16,006 nt of DNA, from the NCBI GenBank assembly GCA_015657395.1, contig JADLKI010000002.1:17248-33253 (forward strand), in the 5' to 3' direction. The notes below the pieces were generated by a model. It made no database searches, had not been told where the DNA came from, and was given only the letters and a program-made list of their open reading frames with translations. The position numbers were made by a program, and so were the translations under genes. The first letter of the stretch is position 1, and every line of letters starts with the position of its first letter. Below are positions 13,156 to 16,006 of this stretch, piece by piece. This stretch comes from Spirochaetales bacterium (GTDB taxonomy: Bacteria; Spirochaetota; Spirochaetia; Treponematales; Rectinemataceae).

Positions 13156-13187
13156 GCCGCGAAAATAGTCACCGCAGTTTTCGCGGC
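13156..13187 (+). promoter_or_regulatory. Perfect 10-bp hairpin at the predicted rpsL mRNA 5' end
   Basis: GCCGCGAAAA (13156-13165) pairs perfectly with TTTTCGCGGC (13178-13187), with a 12-nt loop. It begins at the predicted transcription start, so it would cap the mRNA 5' end; such 5' stems are known to protect mRNAs from 5'-end-dependent decay. A T5 run at 13199-13203 lies too far from the stem to call it an attenuator with confidence. From 13188 to 13263 I see nothing else apart from the rpsL ribosome-binding site. Confidence 0.55.
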
Positions 13188-13263
13188 CCGGAATATCATT
13201 TTTATAGACGAAGCCCGCGCGTGATGCTGACATGTGCGAGCAAAAAGGGAGTCTGAAGCTAAT

Positions 13264-13638
13264 ATGCCGACTATTAACCAGCTTATCCGAAACGGGAGAA
13301 AGCAGAATCAGTGGAAGACGAAGTCGCCCGCGCTCATGGGTTGTCCCCAGCGCCGCGGCGTCTGCACGCGCGTCATGACCGTAACGCCGAAGAAGCCGAA
13401 CTCGGCTCTCCGCAAAGTCGCACGTGTGCGCCTCACCAATGGTATCGAGGTGACTGCATACATTCCGGGAATCGGGCACAATCTTCAGGAGCACTCTGCA
13501 GTGCTCGTCCGCGGTGGCCGTGTAAAAGACCTTCCTGGTGTGCGTTATCACATCATTCGCGGTACAAAGGACGCGCTTGGCGTCGAAGACCGCAAGCAGG
13601 GCCGTTCCAAGTACGGCGCCAAAAAGCCCAAGGCTTGA
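13264..13638 (+). CDS. rpsL: 30S ribosomal protein S12
   Basis: A 124-residue S12, the decoding-centre protein that monitors codon-anticodon pairing. [13 protein letters not shown] opens the protein. [11 protein letters not shown] is followed by [11 protein letters not shown] (Lys43, Lys44 counted with Met), and [13 protein letters not shown] has Lys88 and Asp89, the residue modified to methylthio-Asp in many bacteria. The lysines whose changes are known to give streptomycin resistance are unaltered. Residue 53 is Ala where E. coli has Cys. The start is ATG 13264; AAGGGAG lies 12 nt upstream and GAAG at 5 nt. A GTG at 13234 in frame is not part of the conserved protein. Confidence 0.98.
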   Translation: MPTINQLIRNGRKQNQWKTKSPALMGCPQRRGVCTRVMTVTPKKPNSALRKVARVRLTNGIEVTAYIPGIGHNLQEHSAVLVRGGRVKDLPGVRYHIIRGTKDALGVEDRKQGRSKYGAKKPKA

Positions 13639-13650
13639 GTGAGGTGATAC

Positions 13651-14121
13651 ATGGGCAGAAAAAAGAAAGCGATTGACAGGGGACACGCCCCCGATGACAA
13701 GTACAATTCGACCACTATTTCCCGTTTTATTTGCCGAATGATGTGGCAGGGCAAGAAGTCGATCTGCACCGGCATCATGTATGATGCGCTCGAGCATCTG
13801 CAGCAGAAGTCCGGCCAGCCGGCCCTCGATGCCTTCAACAAGGCGCTCGAAAACGTAAAGCCCACCATCGAGGTGAAATCGCGCCGCGTCGGTGGCGCCA
13901 CCTATCAGGTGCCCATCGAGATCCGCGAATCGCGCCGCGAGGCGCTCGCAATGCGCTGGATTATCGGCGCCGCTCGGGCCCGCACCGGCAAGCCGATGTC
14001 CGAATGCCTCGCCGACGAACTCTTTGATGCCTTCAACAGCACCGGCACCGCCATCAAGAAGAAAGACGACATGCACAAGATGGCTGAAGCGAATAAAGCA
14101 TTCGCTCATTACCGGTGGTAA
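13651..14121 (+). CDS. rpsG: 30S ribosomal protein S7
   Basis: A 156-residue S7, which nucleates assembly of the 30S head and touches E-site tRNA. Typical segments are SRFICRMMWQGKKS, the beta-hairpin VKSRRVGGATYQVPIEI, ALAMRWIIGAARAR and the tail MAEANKAFAHYRW, identical in its last residues to E. coli S7. The ribosome-binding site GAGGTGAT is a near-perfect anti-16S match, 12 nt after the rpsL stop. The N-terminus (MGRKKKAIDRGHAPDD) is lineage-specific. The last codons and stop are part of a long hairpin and are copied twice downstream. Confidence 0.98.
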   Translation: MGRKKKAIDRGHAPDDKYNSTTISRFICRMMWQGKKSICTGIMYDALEHLQQKSGQPALDAFNKALENVKPTIEVKSRRVGGATYQVPIEIRESRREALAMRWIIGAARARTGKPMSECLADELFDAFNSTGTAIKKKDDMHKMAEANKAFAHYRW

Positions 14122-14133
14122 GGAGCGAATGCT
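14097..14133 (+). other. Long hairpin spanning the rpsG stop codon
   Basis: AGCATTCGCTC (14097-14107) pairs perfectly with GAGCGAATGCT (14123-14133). Inside, TTACC (14109-14113) pairs with GGTAA (14117-14121) around loop GGT; a single A/G mismatch separates the two helices. The stop codon TAA is within the inner arm. This is a 16-bp stem made partly from coding sequence. A further small stem, GCTCGC (14131-14136) with GCGAGC (14144-14149), competes with its base. Confidence 0.65.
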
Positions 14134-14242
14134 CGCTCTAGCCGCGAGCGCAGCGAACGGCGTTAGGCTAACAAGGCATTTGCCCATTACAGGTGGTAAT
14201 GCACAAAAGCGGGCCATAGGGCCGACGCAGTCGGATCGTTAG
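14129..14242 (+). CDS. Candidate small ORF after rpsG (37 aa)
   Basis: ATG 14129 follows TAAGGAG, which contains the rpsG stop and a strong Shine-Dalgarno match, but only 3 nt separate them. The frame ends at TAG 14240-14242. The peptide begins MLALAASAANGVRLTRHL and has many basic residues. It reads the second rpsG tail copy in another frame, so if that copy is a recombination remnant this ORF is probably accidental. No family recognised. Confidence 0.15.
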   Translation: MLALAASAANGVRLTRHLPITGGNAQKRAIGPTQSDR

Positions 14243-14259
14243 GCCAACAAAGCATTCGC
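14161..14259 (+). repeat. Two diverged 23-nt direct repeats of a 76-nt unit
   Basis: Positions 14161-14183 and 14237-14259 match at 20 of 23 bases; all three differences are transitions. Both begin CGTTAGGC and continue with YAACAA and GCATT. Upstream bases are also alike (GCGCAGCGAACGG at 14148-14160 and GACGCAGTCGGAT at 14224-14236). With the end of rpsG itself, which lacks CGTTAGGC, they form three units with periods of 78 and 76 nt. Confidence 0.75.
14167..14199 (+). pseudogene. Second copy of the rpsG 3' end (ANKAFAHYRW-stop)
   Basis: The bases translate as ANKAFAHYRW followed by TAA, exactly the S7 C-terminus, in the same frame as rpsG and 78 nt further on. A TAG (14164-14166) lies directly before it. 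Six bases differ from the true end and all six are synonymous. Its TAA also lies in a hairpin, CATTAC (14185-14190) with GTAATG (14196-14201). It is a fragment without its own start and should not be translated as S7. Confidence 0.75.
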
Positions 14260-14269
14260 ACACTTCAAA
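14243..14269 (+). pseudogene. Third, degenerate copy of the rpsG 3' end (ANKAFAHFK)
   Basis: The bases translate as ANKAFAHFK, shifted +1 relative to the rpsG frame. Changes against rpsG are four synonymous codons plus Tyr to Phe and Arg to Lys, both conservative. The Trp and stop codons are gone; the last codon AAA is the foot of the intrinsic terminator. It begins 76 nt after the second copy. Confidence 0.6.
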
Positions 14270-14295
14270 GGCCGCCCGCGTGGGCGGCCTTTTTT
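14267..14295 (+). terminator. Intrinsic terminator of the rpsL-rpsG unit
   Basis: GGCCGCCC (14270-14277) pairs perfectly with GGGCGGCC (14282-14289) around GCGT and is followed by TTTTTT (14290-14295). AAA at 14267-14269 can extend the stem with the first three T bases. This is a textbook Rho-independent terminator and isolates the EF-G-like gene from the ribosomal protein transcript. Confidence 0.93.
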
Positions 14296-14318
14296 ATTTG
14301 ATGTCCCCGAAGTATACT
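14290..14318 (+). promoter_or_regulatory. Possible promoter of the EF-G-like gene
   Basis: TATACT (14313-14318) is a good -10 box, but at 17 nt upstream there is only the terminator T-run TTTTTT (14290-14295). Transcription from it would begin near 14325, three bases before the chosen ATG, giving a nearly leaderless mRNA. No Shine-Dalgarno sequence precedes the ATG, which agrees with that reading. The -35 match is weak, so confidence is limited. Confidence 0.4.
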
Positions 14319-14327
14319 GATACTGCA

Positions 14328-16006
14328 ATGAATTCAAGGCACGCCTCCGATTCGCGGCCGTCGTTTCCCATCCGAAACATCGGCATTCTCGCCCACATCG
14401 ATGCCGGCAAGACATCGATTACCGAGCGTGTGCTCCACGTCGCGGGCGTGCGTGAACAGGCGGGCAATGTCGACGAAGGCACCACTGCGACCGACTACCT
14501 CACTGTAGAACGCCAGCACGGCATCACCATAAAGACCGCGGCCGTGCGCTTTCTGCACAAAGGTGTCCATTTCCATTTGCTGGACACCCCCGGCCACGTG
14601 GACTTCAGTGCGGAAGTCGACCGCGTCCTGCGCGTGCTCGACGGCGCGGTCATCGTGCTCTGCGCCGTGTCGGGCGTGCAGGTGCGCACGGGATTCATTG
14701 CGAGCGGATGCCGGGCACACCACATCCCGCGCATCTATTTCATCAATAAAATGGACCGCCGAGGGGCGGATTTCTTCAGGGCGCTGCAGGAGATTGCCGG
14801 AGAGCTCGGCGAGCCGGTGCTCCCGCTGCAGATTCCGACATTCGAGGATTACCGATGGAATGGGATCGCCGATCTTGTAGAGATGTGCTGGTATCCTGCT
14901 GCCGTCGGGTCCGGCATCCCGGACGCGCTCCCTGTCGGGAAGACTCCCCTGACCGAAGAATCGCGGCGTCTCATCGCGGAATACCGCGAAAAGCTCCTCG
15001 ACCGGGCCAGCATGTACGACGACAATCTGATGGAAAAGATCGTGGAGGGGAAGGCTGTATCTTCCGACGAGATCCGCGCCGCTCTCCGGGCGCCGATCCA
15101 CAGGCAGGAGCTCACTCCGGCCCTCTGCGGATCATCGTTTTCCGATATTTCGAGCGCGCTCCTTCTGGATGCGACGATCGATTATCTGCCTGATCCTCTC
15201 GCACGCGGCTGCCCCGTCGCCAAAGACCTGAAGAATGCGAGGGAGCTGAGGCTGGAAGCGGCGCCTGGCGCCCGGTTTTCGGCCTACATCTTCAAGACAG
15301 TGCTCAGCACCGATCTCAATGCCCTCGCGTGGCTCCGCGTGTGGTCCGGGACGATTCGGGAAGGCATGAAGGTCATGGCCATGCCCGCCAGGAAACTTGT
15401 CCAGATTCAGCATCTCTATGGCATAAACGGCGCTGAGGTCGAGCCTGTCCAGAATGCCGCAGCGGGCGACATAGTCGGCGCCCGTCTTTCCTATATGGAA
15501 GCGGGCGGCACTCTCTGCGAGCCGGGTCTGCAGATCGTCTACGAATCGTTCAAGAATCCCGACCCCCTCGTCTCCATGGCGATTGAGCCGGCCTCTCAGC
15601 AGGAGCTTCCAAAGCTGCGCGAGGCCCTGAAGCGGTTCAGCCTCGAAGATGCCTCGCTCTTGGTCAATGAAGAGAAAGAGACCGGCAGAATAACCATTTC
15701 GGGGCAGGGAGAGCTGCACCTCGATATTGTGCTCGAGCGCCTGCAGAAGGAATACGGCCTCCATATCCGTGCCGGAAATCCCGAGGTGCCCAAGGTGGAA
15801 CGGCTGAAGAAACCGGCTCGCTTTGAGGATGAGTTCGTGGGCGACTTCGGCGGCGAAAAATTGTCTGTCACTCTCGGGGTCTCGCTTGAAAATCTGAAAG
15901 ACAAGGAAGAGAATGCTCTTCTTCTTGCGGGCGGCATACGGATGTCTTCGGGCTACGAGGCCGGCATACACCGGGCGATGGAGACGGTGCTGGCCGTCGG
16001 GCCGAC
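14328..16006 (+). CDS. Divergent elongation factor G-like GTPase, N-terminal part
   Basis: 559 codons are visible and the gene runs off the window. The GTPase domain has G1 AHIDAGKT (22-29), switch I GTTATDYLTVERQHGITIKT (51-70), G3 DTPGH (86-90), G4 NKMD (140-143) and G5-like CGSSF (267-271). Domain II is around 316-405; domain III covers about 413-485 (LVSMAIEPASQQE, GQGELHLDIVLERL). Then it departs: the domain IV motif GGRGQ[YF]GHV is absent and the region 491-559 is hard to align. Usual EF-G has about 690-700 residues. The VDEGTTATD...ERQ segment resembles EF-G2 and Tet ribosomal-protection proteins, but a resistance role is not supported. It occupies the common fusA position, yet looks like a paralog rather than main EF-G. 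The start at 14328 lacks a Shine-Dalgarno sequence; ATG 14301 is an alternative. Confidence 0.85.
   Translation, partial: MNSRHASDSRPSFPIRNIGILAHIDAGKTSITERVLHVAGVREQAGNVDEGTTATDYLTVERQHGITIKTAAVRFLHKGVHFHLLDTPGHVDFSAEVDRVLRVLDGAVIVLCAVSGVQVRTGFIASGCRAHHIPRIYFINKMDRRGADFFRALQEIAGELGEPVLPLQIPTFEDYRWNGIADLVEMCWYPAAVGSGIPDALPVGKTPLTEESRRLIAEYREKLLDRASMYDDNLMEKIVEGKAVSSDEIRAALRAPIHRQELTPALCGSSFSDISSALLLDATIDYLPDPLARGCPVAKDLKNARELRLEAAPGARFSAYIFKTVLSTDLNALAWLRVWSGTIREGMKVMAMPARKLVQIQHLYGINGAEVEPVQNAAAGDIVGARLSYMEAGGTLCEPGLQIVYESFKNPDPLVSMAIEPASQQELPKLREALKRFSLEDASLLVNEEKETGRITISGQGELHLDIVLERLQKEYGLHIRAGNPEVPKVERLKKPARFEDEFVGDFGGEKLSVTLGVSLENLKDKEENALLLAGGIRMSSGYEAGIHRAMETVLAVGP

Noticed and set aside
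14162..14244. Integron attC-like cores: GTTAGGC at 14162-14168 and 14238-14244, with GGCTAAC and GGCCAAC beside them
   Set aside because: GTTAGGC fits the R' consensus GTTRRRY and the spacing is attC-like, but the partners match RYYYAAC only partly and the inner L arms do not pair. The S7 peptide match explains the repeat better. Folding the bottom strand and looking for an integron integrase in the genome would settle it.
14328..15000. Tetracycline ribosomal-protection gene
   Set aside because: The switch I region is Tet(M)-like, but the rest follows EF-G (domain III and G' region), and nothing indicates resistance.

Overview
The window is a GC-rich bacterial chromosome segment carrying the conserved transcription/translation supercluster, all on the + strand: 3' part of murJ, tRNA-Thr, rpmG, tRNA-Trp, secE, nusG, rplK, rplA, rplJ, rplL, rpoB, rpoC, rpsL, rpsG, and the 5' part of a divergent EF-G-like GTPase gene. 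The order rpmG-trnW-secE-nusG-rplKAJL-rpoBC-rpsL-rpsG, an RpoB of 1164 residues, and an Asn at the RpoB position equivalent to E. coli Ser531 (known from naturally rifampicin-resistant Treponema and Borrelia) suggest a GC-rich member of the Spirochaetota. That placement is an inference from gene order and residues, not from a search.

Layout. 1-1275: end of the lipid II flippase gene murJ; its stop codon lies inside the -35 box of a strong promoter. 1272-2535: promoter, tRNA-Thr, L33, tRNA-Trp, SecE, NusG. 2536-2739: a structured leader before L11. 2740-4943: L11, L1, L10 packed with gaps of 1-4 nt, then a 138-nt structured gap and L7/L12. 4944-5136: a highly structured gap with two candidate linked small ORFs, then rpoB and rpoC, separated by another hairpin-rich 98-nt gap. 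13083-13263: GC hairpin, a TTGACA/TATTCT promoter and a 10-bp stem at the predicted 5' end of the rpsL-rpsG mRNA. 14122-14327: the most unusual stretch, holding two extra copies of the last codons of rpsG, hairpins, and a classical intrinsic terminator. 14328-16006: the EF-G-like gene, running off the window.

Functionally the genes supply ribosomal stalk and L1-stalk proteins, S12 and S7, the core RNA polymerase, the NusG elongation factor, the SecE translocon subunit and two tRNAs. Growth-linked transcription from the upstream promoter, with attenuation or autogenous control in the structured gaps, would balance their supply. No gap exceeds 300 bases; the largest (2536-2739 and 14122-14327) are described in the feature list.

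The best lead for something undescribed is the triplicated rpsG 3' end. The in-frame second copy differs from the true end only at synonymous positions, so it looks like the tail of a once-functional rpsG allele, as left by elements that integrate at gene 3' ends. Other leads are the divergent EF-G paralog in the usual fusA position and the small-ORF chain before rpoB. Most other content is ordinary core genome.
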